From the NCBI GenBank assembly GCA_036401755.1, contig DASWUD010000092.1, positions 1-38,772 of the forward strand: a DNA stretch of 38,772 bases. The letters are read 5' to 3'. Made by a program: the position numbers and the translations under genes. The notes under the pieces were generated by a model. It worked only from the letters and a program-made list of their open reading frames with translations. It made no database searches and was not told where the DNA came from. This stretch comes from DASWUD01 sp036401755. Its GTDB lineage: Bacteria; Pseudomonadota; Gammaproteobacteria; Thiohalomonadales; Thiohalomonadaceae. Within the stretch, counting starts at the first letter, position 1, and every line of letters begins with the position of its first letter. Below are positions 1-8,486 of this stretch, piece after piece.

Positions 1-2012
1 GCCCACCAACTTCCCCGCACATCGGGTGCCAGGGCGAGGAGCTCGTCGTTGCTACAGCCACCGAGGGGTGAACGCAAGACGGTGGCCAGCGCGAGATTGT
101 CGAAGGGGGTGAGCAGGGTCTGGAGCAGGGCGATCATGTCGCGCACCTCCATGCTCTCCAGCAGGGTGCCGCGATCGGCGCCGATGAAGGGGATCGCGGC
201 TTCGCGCAGTGCCTGTTCGAAAAGACGCACCCGGGTGCGGTTGCGCAGCAGCAGCATGATGTCACCGTAATGGAGGGGGCGGATGGCGCTGCCGCTGCCG
301 CTGCCGATCAGCGTGTTGGCCGCAACGAGTCGGCGCATCTCGCCGGCGATCTGCCGCGCTTCCTGCAGCGTTCCACCATCGTCTTGCGCGGCACGCGGTT
401 GGAGCAGGGGATTGCGCATCGCGGCCGAGGGGGGAGTCTCCGCCTCCTGAGCGGGCACCGGTGGTGGCAGCACGACTACCTCACCCCAGAGATCTTCCAG
501 ATGGGTGGTGTGGGGGATGAAATCGTGCAAGACGCCGTTAAGATGCGGCAGGCTGAAGAGCTGATTGACGCATGCCATGATCGCCGGCGACGAACGACGC
601 GAACTGTGCATGGGAAATGTGCCTGCCTGCATCTGGCTCGTTAGCCAGGCCTGCGCTGCCGGAAAGAGGCGTGGTTCAGCGCGACGGAATCGATAGATCG
701 ACTGCTTGGCGTCGCCCACCAGAAAAACGCTGCGGCGTCGTCCGCTCTCACCGGCGGCCATCTCCTGCAGAAGGGGCAGCAGCATGCGCCACTGGGTGGG
801 GTTGGTGTCCTGAAACTCATCGACCAGTAGGTGGTCGATGCGCTGATCGAGCTTGTACTGTACCCAGTGGGCATTCTCGCCATGGGCGAGCAGGCGGTAG
901 CTCCTCCACTCGAGATCGGTGAAGTCGAGCAGGCGCTGCTCTTGCTTGATACGCTGGAAAAGGGCGAGCAGATGGCTGCCGATTTGGTACCAGAGGGTGT
1001 TGAAGCGCCAGCTGTCGAGCGCCGCAAGCTGTTGGCGTACCGCCAGGGTGCGTCCACAGAGCAGTGTAGCCAGCTCCAGAAAACGTGCCTCCTCTATTTC
1101 ACCGCCCATGCTCTTGGCCTGCGCCTTGGAGGGCTTGCGTGAGCGGGGCGTTCCCTCCTTGGTGAGCAGTGCCGATTGCAACGCATCAAAACGCTGTCCG
1201 TAAGGCAGCGCCGCGTCCCGGGCGAAGCTGAGCTGCGCCAGTTGTCGCTCGTTCTCCACGCCCGGATGGCGAGCCATCAGTGTGACGTATTCGCCGAGTT
1301 GCATTTCGAGCGCGGCATCGAACAGGTCGTGAAGCGGATCGCCATCGGGCTCGACACCCAGCTGTTCACGCAGTCGGGTTGCTGCAAAAGCCGCCCCATC
1401 CTCTTCATCCTCGATGAAGGCCCACCAGTCACCGCGGTGGTCCAGAAAACCGAGCAGTGCAGTGCGCAGGCTCGACAGGGAGCCACACAGCTCAAGGAGT
1501 TGTTCAAGTTGCATCGCAAGCGGCGCTTCCGGTGCAAGCGCTACTTCGTTGAGCAGTGCCTGCCAGGCAGCCTCAGCCACCTCGCTGTGGCTTTCGAGCA
1601 GTTCGAATCCGGGGGGGATATCAGCCTCCAGGGGGAAGCGGCGCAGGAGTTCCTGACAGAAGGCATGGAAAGTGGTGGTGCGCAAGGGACGCGCTGCGCG
1701 CAACAGCACTTCATGAAGACGGCGTGCCCGCTGGATGGTCTGCTCATCGACCGAGGCTCCGGCCTCCTGCAGAAGCTGAAGCAGCTTTTCATCACTGGCA
1801 TTGGCCAGGGTATAGAGGCGCTGCAGCAGCCGCGTTTCCATCTCCATGGCGGCCTTGCGGGTGAAGGTGATGGCGAGAATGGCGTCTGGGGCCGCCCCCT
1901 CCAGCAGCAGCCGCAGCAGGCGGGTCACCAACTGCCAGGTCTTGCCGGTTCCTGCCGAAGCCATGACGATGGCGTTGCGTGAGGGGCTGAGCGGTGAGGC
2001 GTGGCTGGTCAT
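1..2012 (-). CDS. UvrD/AddA/RecB-type helicase, N-terminal 670 residues (partial)
   Basis: ATP-dependent superfamily 1 DNA helicase of the AddA/RecB group, which unwinds double-strand ends for recombinational repair together with an AddB-type nuclease. The frame is open from the ATG at 2012 down to base 1, so the C-terminal part lies outside the window. Residues 17-25 read MASAGTGKT (Walker A), followed by the SF1 motif AITFTRKAA, a HAFC motif, and at about residue 396 the Walker B/motif II stretch LLVDEFQDTNPTQW; VFLVGDAKQSIYRFRRA (motif III region) follows. No good Shine-Dalgarno is visible before the ATG, but the next upstream in-frame options would lack the N-terminal helicase start. The AddB-type gene lies upstream on the same strand, separated by about 450 bases holding a small RNA on the other strand. 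The nuclease domain expected at the C-terminus cannot be checked, so AddA versus RecB naming stays open. Confidence 0.88.
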   Translation of the reverse strand, partial: MTSHASPLSPSRNAIVMASAGTGKTWQLVTRLLRLLLEGAAPDAILAITFTRKAAMEMETRLLQRLYTLANASDEKLLQLLQEAGASVDEQTIQRARRLHEVLLRAARPLRTTTFHAFCQELLRRFPLEADIPPGFELLESHSEVAEAAWQALLNEVALAPEAPLAMQLEQLLELCGSLSSLRTALLGFLDHRGDWWAFIEDEEDGAAFAATRLREQLGVEPDGDPLHDLFDAALEMQLGEYVTLMARHPGVENERQLAQLSFARDAALPYGQRFDALQSALLTKEGTPRSRKPSKAQAKSMGGEIEEARFLELATLLCGRTLAVRQQLAALDSWRFNTLWYQIGSHLLALFQRIKQEQRLLDFTDLEWRSYRLLAHGENAHWVQYKLDQRIDHLLVDEFQDTNPTQWRMLLPLLQEMAAGESGRRRSVFLVGDAKQSIYRFRRAEPRLFPAAQAWLTSQMQAGTFPMHSSRRSSPAIMACVNQLFSLPHLNGVLHDFIPHTTHLEDLWGEVVVLPPPVPAQEAETPPSAAMRNPLLQPRAAQDDGGTLQEARQIAGEMRRLVAANTLIGSGSGSAIRPLHYGDIMLLLRNRTRVRLFEQALREAAIPFIGADRGTLLESMEVRDMIALLQTLLTPFDNLALATVLRSPLGGCSNDELLALAPDVRGSWW

Positions 2013-2054
2013 GGGGCGAAAAATGGCTCCGCGGGAGTTGGCCCAAAATGGGCT

Positions 2055-2072
2055 TGTAGGAAATTTCCTATG
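2055..2072 (+). promoter_or_regulatory. GacA/UvrY-like box upstream of the CsrB-like RNA
   Basis: TGTAGG-AAATTT-CCTATG matches the GacA/UvrY box TGTAAG-N6-CTTACA at 9 of 12 fixed positions with the right 6-base spacer and dyad symmetry. It lies about 190 bases upstream of the estimated 5' end of the GGA-rich RNA, which is the distance at which such upstream activating sites sit in rsmZ/csrB genes. The match is imperfect, so this is a motif-level inference supported mainly by position. It could equally influence the divergent helicase gene. Confidence 0.5.
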
Positions 2073-2213
2073 GTTGGTGTAGGTAAGGCGTGCAAGTTAA
2101 TGCCGGGATAGTGTCATGGTGCACAAATAGGAACATTTATAACTGATTGATGGAAATGGATAACTCCCTTATGCATACACTATTTCCTTATGCAGATCGC
2201 GGAACTCGTCCAC

Positions 2214-2241
2214 TTGTGGCGATTTCTCACTTTGATACTCT
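2214..2241 (+). promoter_or_regulatory. Possible promoter of the CsrB-like RNA
   Basis: TTGTGG at 2214-2219 followed after 16 bases by TACTCT at 2236-2241, which carries an extended -10 TGA just before it; GATACT at 2234-2239 is an alternative -10. The match is only fair, as expected for an activator-dependent promoter. It would start transcription near 2247, just before the first GGA motif. Another weak candidate, TTGATG at 2147 with TATGCA at 2170, would give a longer transcript. Confidence 0.3.
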
Positions 2242-2246
2242 GCGCC

Positions 2247-2447
2247 TCACACGGACTGTGGCAAGGATGACCCAGGGAGGATTCCGGCACAAGGTGTGCG
2301 TGGGCAGGAAGCCCGATAACAAGATGCCAACACCGGATTGTTGCTGGGAGAGTCAGGGGGGGAGCGCCACAGGAGTGGCGAAGGCAGGATGCCGGAAAGG
2401 ATTCAGTCATGATACTCGCGGGGCGGCCAATTGGCCGCCTTTTTTTT
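2247..2447 (+). ncRNA. CsrB/RsmZ-type CsrA-sequestering small RNA
   Basis: About 200 nt with no plausible gene on the plus strand. It carries 12 GGA triplets between 2253 and 2401 (starts at 2253, 2265, 2276, 2279, 2307, 2335, 2347, 2361, 2372, 2387, 2394, 2399). Several sit in the loops of perfect hairpins: 2302-2314 (GGGC, loop AGGAA), 2328-2343 (CAACA, loop CCGGAT), 2365-2380 (CGCCAC, loop AGGA) and 2383-2393 (GGCA, loop GGA). A further perfect hairpin, 2287-2299, has an AGG loop. The transcript ends in a textbook terminator. Known RNAs of the CsrB/CsrC and RsmX/Y/Z families have this architecture: repeated hairpins presenting GGA to CsrA/RsmA dimers, thereby titrating the regulator. csrA itself is encoded at 15263. 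The 5' end is estimated, not observed; length fits between RsmZ and CsrB. An unrelated GGA-rich leader is the main alternative, but none of the flanking genes lies downstream on this strand. Confidence 0.83.
2422..2447 (+). terminator. Rho-independent terminator of the CsrB-like RNA
   Basis: An 18-base perfect palindrome (2422-2439, GGCGGCC stem with AATT loop) is followed directly by eight T residues (2440-2447). The T run is only on the plus-strand 3' side, so it ends plus-strand transcription and marks the 3' end of the small RNA rather than of the convergent nuclease gene, whose stop codon is 13 bases away. Confidence 0.93.
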
Positions 2448-2459
2448 GCCTGAACCCTG

Positions 2460-5393
2460 TCAAAGTGGCCAGGTCTGGCGCCGACAGAGTCCCTCCATAT
2501 TGCAGCGGCCGCAGGTTCGCTCATCACCCCAGGCCGGCAGCGCACTACCACCCTTGATCTGCTGCAGGAGAGTGGCAAGTCGCTGCCGGGTTGCCTCCTT
2601 GAGCTCTTCCAGCGCTTCGCCATGCAACACGACCGGCGAGGCGACCTTTCCTTCATCCAGGCGCAGCAACTCCACCTGTACCACCGGATGGTTTTCAGTG
2701 CCGGCGAGCAGTGCATAGAAAGGCAACTGCACCGATTCGCCTGCGAGGACCTCCGCCTCCTTCGCCACCAGGCCGGTCTTGTAATCGACCACTGCTATGC
2801 CTTCTTCCCCGTCATCGAGGCGATCGAGACGGCCATGCAATATCGCCCCATCGACGATGTCGCCGCGATTGCACTGTTCCTCGTGGCGCAACGGACGCCA
2901 GTTGTGCGCCCGCTCCAACTGCCAGTCGATGTAGGCCGGGATGAGCGCCTGCCAACGCTTGAGCCAGGCGCGATTTTCAAAGCGTGCGCCAGCAGCGTCA
3001 TGAAACTCCGCTTGTGCGATCTCCATCATCAGTGCGATGGCACCATCGCGATTCGCCGGGGAGAGCGGCTGGCTAAAAGGCCCGGGGCGATCCTCTACAC
3101 CGTCGTGGAAGGCCTGGAGGCATCGATGGACCTTGGCGCCGTAGTCAGCCTTCTCCAGCGCCTCACGAATGGTGTCGGGAGGCGCGAGCCGCAACCCCTG
3201 GGCGGCGAAGAAAAGATAGGGGCAGTCGATCAGTTGCTGATGGCTGCTGGCGGAGAGTGCAGGTGGCATTCGGTGCGGCGGCAGGACGGGGGCTGGCGCA
3301 CCTTCAATGCCCGGCAGGGGGGCATTGCGCAACGTCACTTCGCTGGCACTGGACGCAATTAGAGTTCTCAACCGGTCGGCACTGGGCAGCTCATCCCAGG
3401 CGAGACGATGGAAGGCCGAGAGCAGCTCGACCCAGGGGGAGAGGGGAACCTCCTCGCCATTCTCCTCGCGACGATGGGTAATGAGCATGCGCTGTGCCGA
3501 TTCGGGCAGGCGGCGGAACAGATGAAAACGGCGGGCCAATTGCACTTCATGGGTGGCAAGTCCCAGCTCACGGCGTACATGGTCGTTGAAGAAGGGCGAG
3601 GCACTCTCACCGCCCGGCAGGTGTTGCTGTTCGGCGCCTGCCAGGATCAACCCATCGAAACGCTGCATCGCACTCTGTGCCAGGTTCATCAAGCGTACCG
3701 TGTGGCCGGCCACCGGCGGGCAGAAGTTGTAGCGTTCCAGGGTGCGGCCGAGCCAAGTGCGAAATTCCATCCACGCCATCGGATAGCCCTCACCGGCAGC
3801 GGCGCTGCGCATCAATTCCAATTCGTCGAGGAGCCGCTGTCCGGCGGCATCGTTGGCAAGCGATAAGGCCAGCCCTACCTCGCGCAGGCTTGCCTGGAGC
3901 AGGTCGATGATGCGTGCGGCTTCAAGGTTCACTCCTGCAAGACAGGGCGCAAGCCAATACGCGGCCCGTTTCAGTCGCTCCAGCAGGGCAAGCATGGCTT
4001 GATAATCGCCACCCCCCTGAGTATCGAGTCGCCGCTGCCGGTCAACAATGCACGCCCGATACCGTGCCAGGCCGATACCGATATTGTCGGTGTGGACAAT
4101 CTCACGCTCGAATCGGTAGACCGTTTCAAGATGGAGGGGGCGCTCCTCACCGTGGGAAAAGAAGGGGGATTTGAGCAGGTCGAGCAGCGGGCGCCAGGGA
4201 AAATCCTCCTCGACACATTCGAGCCAGCGCTCGACGACGGCGGCTGCGCTGGTGGTGGACAACGCCCAGCCGGCGGCGTCGTTTACGTGGATATTGGCGC
4301 GCTCCAGCAGGGCCCGCACCCGGCGCGCCAGGCGTCGATTTTCGGTGACGATACCGATGTTGTGACGGCCCTCAAGCAACCACATCCGCACCTGCGTCTC
4401 TACTGCGCGTGCCTCCGCTTCGGCGTTGTCGGTGGCGAAGATCTCCAGATGTCCCAGCAGCGGAGAGGTCGCATATTCATGCTGGAAACGGGCTGCACGC
4501 TCCCGCATGGGGAGCGGCTGGGGATCGTAGACCTGGTGCAACAATTCGCTAACGGGCGGACGGGGAGTGGAATCGCTTTTCATTTGGCAGAGATCATCGA
4601 GCAGCAGTCGTAACCAGCCATCGGGCAGATAGCCTTCCTCGCTACTCGGTACGGCGAGCTCCCCCTGCAGGAAGAGTACTACCTGCGGCTGCTTGACCAT
4701 GGCGCACAGCCATTCGCGTTCGGCGCGGCTGCGACCACAGGGATCGAGCAGATAGAGCGCTGCCTGACCGGCCGTTTGCAGGCTGGCGCGCAGCCGCAGC
4801 AGCATGGCGGTGGCCGCGTCGATCTGCCCGCCAGCACGCAACTGTGCATGCCAGGCGTGCCACAGGGTGTGGACCAAACGGCTCTCCATCTCCATGGCCG
4901 AGTGGCTGCTACCCGCCTCCTCCAGCGTGCGGCCATAGGCTTGGGCGATACGCCGCTGAAAATGGGGCAGGCTGTCGGGTAACCCCACCTGATTGAGGGT
5001 CAGTTCATCAAAGAGTTCCAACAGGGCATCGGCAAGGGTCCATAGAGTGCCCGCGCCGAACAGCGCCTGATGCTCGCGTAGCGCCTCGATCAGCATCAGT
5101 TCGCGGCCATGCTGGCCGGCAACCGGTTCGTGCAACGGAAACTGTTCGAGCCATTCGCCGAGTGTGAGAATGTTAGGGCCGAGCAGCGCGGTGTAGCCGC
5201 GTTGGGCCGCCATGTCGAGCAGATGGCGGCGCAAGGCGGGGGCTACCTGCGTATCGGGGAGTAGAACCGTCGCAGCGGTGAGATCAGGAAGCTGCGATGC
5301 ATGTTGCGCGAGCAGATGGTGTGCCAAACGCTGTAGTGGGTCGTCACTGAAGGGGAGCAAGACAACAGCTGAGTGAGTGGCCTCTACGGTCAT
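2460..5393 (-). CDS. AddB-type PD-(D/E)XK nuclease/inactive helicase, 977 aa
   Basis: Probable nuclease subunit of an AddAB-like double-strand-break resection complex. The C-terminal third carries a RecB-type nuclease domain: VVDYKTGLV contains the catalytic D-x-K, and an earlier CPYLFFAAQGL segment supplies the first cysteine of a 4Fe-4S staple completed by CGRCNMEGLC at the extreme C-terminus (C-x2-C-x5-C), the known AddB/AdnB iron-sulfur arrangement. The N-terminal portion is a degenerate helicase-like region. The ATG at 5393 is chosen; a TTG four codons upstream is possible, and neither has a clear Shine-Dalgarno. The gene follows fdxA on the same strand with a 33-base gap, and the helicase partner follows it after the small RNA region. 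Family assignment is firm; that it works with the downstream helicase is inferred from order. Confidence 0.87.
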   Translation of the reverse strand: MTVEATHSAVVLLPFSDDPLQRLAHHLLAQHASQLPDLTAATVLLPDTQVAPALRRHLLDMAAQRGYTALLGPNILTLGEWLEQFPLHEPVAGQHGRELMLIEALREHQALFGAGTLWTLADALLELFDELTLNQVGLPDSLPHFQRRIAQAYGRTLEEAGSSHSAMEMESRLVHTLWHAWHAQLRAGGQIDAATAMLLRLRASLQTAGQAALYLLDPCGRSRAEREWLCAMVKQPQVVLFLQGELAVPSSEEGYLPDGWLRLLLDDLCQMKSDSTPRPPVSELLHQVYDPQPLPMRERAARFQHEYATSPLLGHLEIFATDNAEAEARAVETQVRMWLLEGRHNIGIVTENRRLARRVRALLERANIHVNDAAGWALSTTSAAAVVERWLECVEEDFPWRPLLDLLKSPFFSHGEERPLHLETVYRFEREIVHTDNIGIGLARYRACIVDRQRRLDTQGGGDYQAMLALLERLKRAAYWLAPCLAGVNLEAARIIDLLQASLREVGLALSLANDAAGQRLLDELELMRSAAAGEGYPMAWMEFRTWLGRTLERYNFCPPVAGHTVRLMNLAQSAMQRFDGLILAGAEQQHLPGGESASPFFNDHVRRELGLATHEVQLARRFHLFRRLPESAQRMLITHRREENGEEVPLSPWVELLSAFHRLAWDELPSADRLRTLIASSASEVTLRNAPLPGIEGAPAPVLPPHRMPPALSASSHQQLIDCPYLFFAAQGLRLAPPDTIREALEKADYGAKVHRCLQAFHDGVEDRPGPFSQPLSPANRDGAIALMMEIAQAEFHDAAGARFENRAWLKRWQALIPAYIDWQLERAHNWRPLRHEEQCNRGDIVDGAILHGRLDRLDDGEEGIAVVDYKTGLVAKEAEVLAGESVQLPFYALLAGTENHPVVQVELLRLDEGKVASPVVLHGEALEELKEATRQRLATLLQQIKGGSALPAWGDERTCGRCNMEGLCRRQTWPL

Positions 5394-5426
5394 TGGGCAT
5401 CGCAAAGTGTGGAAGAGGAGGGGCCA

Positions 5427-5750
5427 TTATCGCTCAAGATAACCAAGCTTGTCCGGCTTCCCGTTCCACGCCTCGGCATCGGGCAGTGGGGCCTTTTTCC
5501 GCGTGATGGGTGGCCACTGCTTGGCCAGCTCGGCATTGAGGGCGAGGAATTTCGCCTCGTGTTTCTCCAGATCGCCGTCGGCCTTGATGGCATTGGCGGG
5601 ACATTCGGGTACGCAGACCGCGCAGTCGATGCACTCGTCGGGATCGATGGCGAGGAAGTTGGGGCCCTCGCGAAAGCAGTCGACTGGGCAGACATCGACA
5701 CAATCGGTGTATTTGCAGCGAATACAGTTTTCGAGAACAACAAAGGTCAT
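5427..5750 (-). CDS. fdxA: Seven-iron ferredoxin FdxA, 107 aa
   Basis: Small soluble electron carrier with one [3Fe-4S] and one [4Fe-4S] cluster, of the Azotobacter ferredoxin I / Pseudomonas FdxA type. Cysteines at residues 9, 12, 17, 21, 25, 40, 43, 46 and 50 reproduce the family spacing, including the VCPVDCFREGPNFL and DECIDCAVCVPECPANAI stretches, and the C-terminal extension of about 50 residues is typical. The start ATG at 5750 has GGAGG about nine bases upstream; starts further upstream would add a non-conserved extension. It sits directly behind mutS on the same strand, an order common in gammaproteobacteria. Redox partner is not evident from the neighbours. Confidence 0.96.
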   Translation of the reverse strand: MTFVVLENCIRCKYTDCVDVCPVDCFREGPNFLAIDPDECIDCAVCVPECPANAIKADGDLEKHEAKFLALNAELAKQWPPITRKKAPLPDAEAWNGKPDKLGYLER

Positions 5751-5813
5751 GGCGGCGCCTCCTGCGGTGAGCTCAGTCACCAAAGGGTAGGCAATGCAAC
5801 GGCCCGCCGCGAA

Positions 5814-8381
5814 CTATTTGCCGCCGAGCAGCGTTCGCAGCCGGTAGAGCGCCTCCAGTGCCTCGCGCGGAGAGAGGTCGTCGGGAGCGAGCTGTTGCAG
5901 CGCGATGAGCGCGGGGTGGGGAGGCAACTCGTCCAGCAAGGGGAGTTGTGGGCTGGCAGCGTGCTGCTCGCCTGTAGTCACAGCACCATTCTCCAGTTCG
6001 CGCAGCTTTCCCCGGGCTTCCTGGACCACGCTGCGCGGTACCCCGGCCAGTTGCGCCACTTGTAGCCCGTAACTCTGGCTGGCGGGTCCTTCACGCACGG
6101 TGTGCATGAAGACGATGGTGTCGCCATGTTCTACAGCATCAAGATGAACATTGGCCACGGTATCGAGCTGTTCGGGTAGCGTGGTGAGCTCAAAATAGTG
6201 GGTGGCGAAGAGGGTGAAGGCTTTGATGCTGGTGGCGAGGTGACGTGCGCAGGCCCACGCCAGCGACAGGCCGTCGAAGGTGGAGGTACCGCGGCCGATC
6301 TCATCCATCAGTACCAGGCTGTGGGCAGTGGCGTTGTGCAGGATGTTGGCGGTCTCGGTCATCTCCACCATGAAGGTGGAGCGCCCGGTGGCGAGATCAT
6401 CCGAGGCGCCGATACGGGTGAAGATGCGGTCGAACGGGCCGATGACTGCCTGCTGCGCCGGCACATAGCTGCCGATGTGGGCCAGCAGCACGATGAGCGC
6501 CGTCTGGCGCATGAAGGTTGATTTGCCACCCATGTTGGGGCCGGTGATGATCAGCATGCGTCGTGAGCTATCGAGACGGATATCGTTGGGAGTGAAGCGT
6601 GCATCCAGCACCTGCTCCACCACGATGTGGCGGCCGGCACGGATATCGAGGCCGGGTTCATCGCTCAATTGCGGTGCGCACAGATCCAGCGTGTCGGCTC
6701 GTTCGGCAAGATTGGTGAGTACATCAAGTTCGGCGAGGGCTGCTGCGCTCTTCTGCAGGGTGTGCAGTTTATCGCTGAGGATGTCGAGCAGCGCGTCGTA
6801 CAAGCCTTTTTCGCGCGCCAGCGCACGCTCGGCGGCGGAGAGTGCCTTCTCTTCAAACGTTTTCAATTCCGGCGTGATATAGCGCTCGGCCCCCTTGAGG
6901 GTCTGGCGGCGCTGATAGTCGCCGGGCACCTTTTCGCTGTGGGAGCGTGTCACCTCGATGTAGTAGCCGTGCACGCGGTTGTAGCTCACCTTGAGGTTGC
7001 TGATGCCGGTGCGGGCGCGCTCGCGCGCCTCCAGGTCGAGCAGGTAATTACCGGCGTTCTCCTTCAGGCCGCGCAGCTCGTCGAGTTCGGCATCGTAGCC
7101 TGCAGCAATGACACCGCCATCGCGGATCAGCACCGGGGGATGGTCGATGATGGCCCGTTCCAGCAACGCCAGCGTCTCTGGATGTTTGCCGAGTGACTGC
7201 AGTAGGGAAGTGATTAAGGGCGCGTCGAGCCGTGCGAGGATCTGATGAATGTTTGGCAGGCGGCGTAACGCCTCGCGCAGCTGGGTCAAATCGCGTGGCC
7301 TTGCCGACTTGAGGGCGATGCGCGCCAGGATGCGCTCCACATCGCCAACACCACGCAATTCATCATGCAGTGCAATAAAGCGCTCATCCTCCAGCAGCGC
7401 AGCGATGGCGTTCTGGCGCAGACGCAACACCGTGCGAGCACGCAGCGGCCGATTGAGCCAGCGGCGCAGCAGGCGGCTGCCCATCGGGGTGGCGGTGCGG
7501 TCCATCACACCGGCGAGGGTGTTGCTGTGGTTGCCGGCGAGGTTGAGCTCCAGCTCCAGGTTGCGGCGGCTGGCGCCATCCAGTTGGATCGCCTCGTCGC
7601 GGTTCTCCGCGGTGAGGCCGCGCAGGTGGGGCAGGGCGGTGCGCTGTGTCTCCTGCACGTAGTGGAGCAGCGCGCCGGCGGCGCCGATCGCCAGCTGCAT
7701 CCCCTCGCAGCCGAAGCCGGCGAGATCGCGTGTGCCGAATTGGGCGGTGAGCAGGCGCTCGGCCGTATCGCTGTCGAAACGCCAGGGCGGCAGCTTCTTC
7801 ACGCTGGAACCGTCGCGCTGCAAAGTTTGTTCTTCGTTGATGAGCAATTCGGCCGGGCGCAACCGCTCCAGTTCGGCACGCAACGTTTCATCGCCCTCCA
7901 CTTCCGACACAGTGAAGCGTCCCGAAGTGAGATCGAGGGTGGCGATGCCGCTCTGCGTGCCCTTACGGTTCACCGCGCAGATGAGGTTGTCGCGCCGCTC
8001 TTCCAGCAGTGCCTCATCGGTGACGGTGCCGGGGGTGACGATGCGCACCACCTTGCGTTCCACCGGTCCCTTACTGGTGGCGGGATCGCCGATCTGTTCA
8101 CAGATAGCCACCGATTCGCCCAAACGGATCAGCCGTGCCAGATATCCTTCGACCGCGTGGTAGGGAACCCCGGCCATGGCGATCGGCTCGCCGGCCGATG
8201 CGCCGCGGGTGGTGAGGGTGATGTCGAGCAGCTGCGCAGCACGGCGTGCGTCATCGTAGAAAAGCTCGTAGAAATCCCCCATGCGGTAGAAGAGCAGCAT
8301 GTCGGGGTGCTGCGCCTTGATGCGCAGGTACTGCTGCATCATCGGGGTATGGGCGAGGGGTGGGGGTGGTGGCGTAGTCAT
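5814..8381 (-). CDS. mutS: DNA mismatch repair protein MutS, 855 aa
   Basis: Recognises base mismatches and small loops and licenses MutL-dependent repair. The N-terminal mismatch-binding motif appears as LLFYRMGDFYELFYDDA (the F-x-E element), the ATPase has Walker A TGPNMGGKST at about residue 620, followed by signature LMDEIGRGTSTFDG and the ATHYFELT switch. Length matches the usual 850-860. The ATG at 8381 is preferred over an upstream in-frame start, which would add about 90 non-conserved residues reaching into pncC on the other strand. It is divergently oriented to pncC and followed by fdxA at 63 bases. No sign of damage. Confidence 0.98.
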   Translation of the reverse strand: MTTPPPPPLAHTPMMQQYLRIKAQHPDMLLFYRMGDFYELFYDDARRAAQLLDITLTTRGASAGEPIAMAGVPYHAVEGYLARLIRLGESVAICEQIGDPATSKGPVERKVVRIVTPGTVTDEALLEERRDNLICAVNRKGTQSGIATLDLTSGRFTVSEVEGDETLRAELERLRPAELLINEEQTLQRDGSSVKKLPPWRFDSDTAERLLTAQFGTRDLAGFGCEGMQLAIGAAGALLHYVQETQRTALPHLRGLTAENRDEAIQLDGASRRNLELELNLAGNHSNTLAGVMDRTATPMGSRLLRRWLNRPLRARTVLRLRQNAIAALLEDERFIALHDELRGVGDVERILARIALKSARPRDLTQLREALRRLPNIHQILARLDAPLITSLLQSLGKHPETLALLERAIIDHPPVLIRDGGVIAAGYDAELDELRGLKENAGNYLLDLEARERARTGISNLKVSYNRVHGYYIEVTRSHSEKVPGDYQRRQTLKGAERYITPELKTFEEKALSAAERALAREKGLYDALLDILSDKLHTLQKSAAALAELDVLTNLAERADTLDLCAPQLSDEPGLDIRAGRHIVVEQVLDARFTPNDIRLDSSRRMLIITGPNMGGKSTFMRQTALIVLLAHIGSYVPAQQAVIGPFDRIFTRIGASDDLATGRSTFMVEMTETANILHNATAHSLVLMDEIGRGTSTFDGLSLAWACARHLATSIKAFTLFATHYFELTTLPEQLDTVANVHLDAVEHGDTIVFMHTVREGPASQSYGLQVAQLAGVPRSVVQEARGKLRELENGAVTTGEQHAASPQLPLLDELPPHPALIALQQLAPDDLSPREALEALYRLRTLLGGK

Positions 8382-8424
8382 CGCGCCAGTGTAGCGAAAA
8401 GGGGCGTTGACGAAAAAGCAGTGG

Positions 8425-8453
8425 TTGAGAGGTCGCCATTCACCCGCAATAAT
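8425..8453 (+). promoter_or_regulatory. Sigma-70-type promoter for pncC
   Basis: TTGAGA (8425-8430), a 17-base spacer and AATAAT (8448-8453). Both boxes differ from consensus at one or two positions. The predicted start near 8460 leaves a leader of about 25 bases before pncC. It lies in the 105-base divergent region with mutS. Confidence 0.6.
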
Positions 8454-8486
8454 CAGTAGCCAGATAACACGGTAATGTGAGCGGCC

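Noticed and set aside
1176..1982. 268-codon plus-strand frame opposite the AddA-type helicase
   Set aside because: Antisense to a well-supported helicase frame with Walker and DEFQDT motifs; no family features.
2147..2557. 136-codon plus-strand reading frame
   Set aside because: It overlaps the GGA-rich RNA, runs through its terminator and into the nuclease gene; composition is not protein-like.
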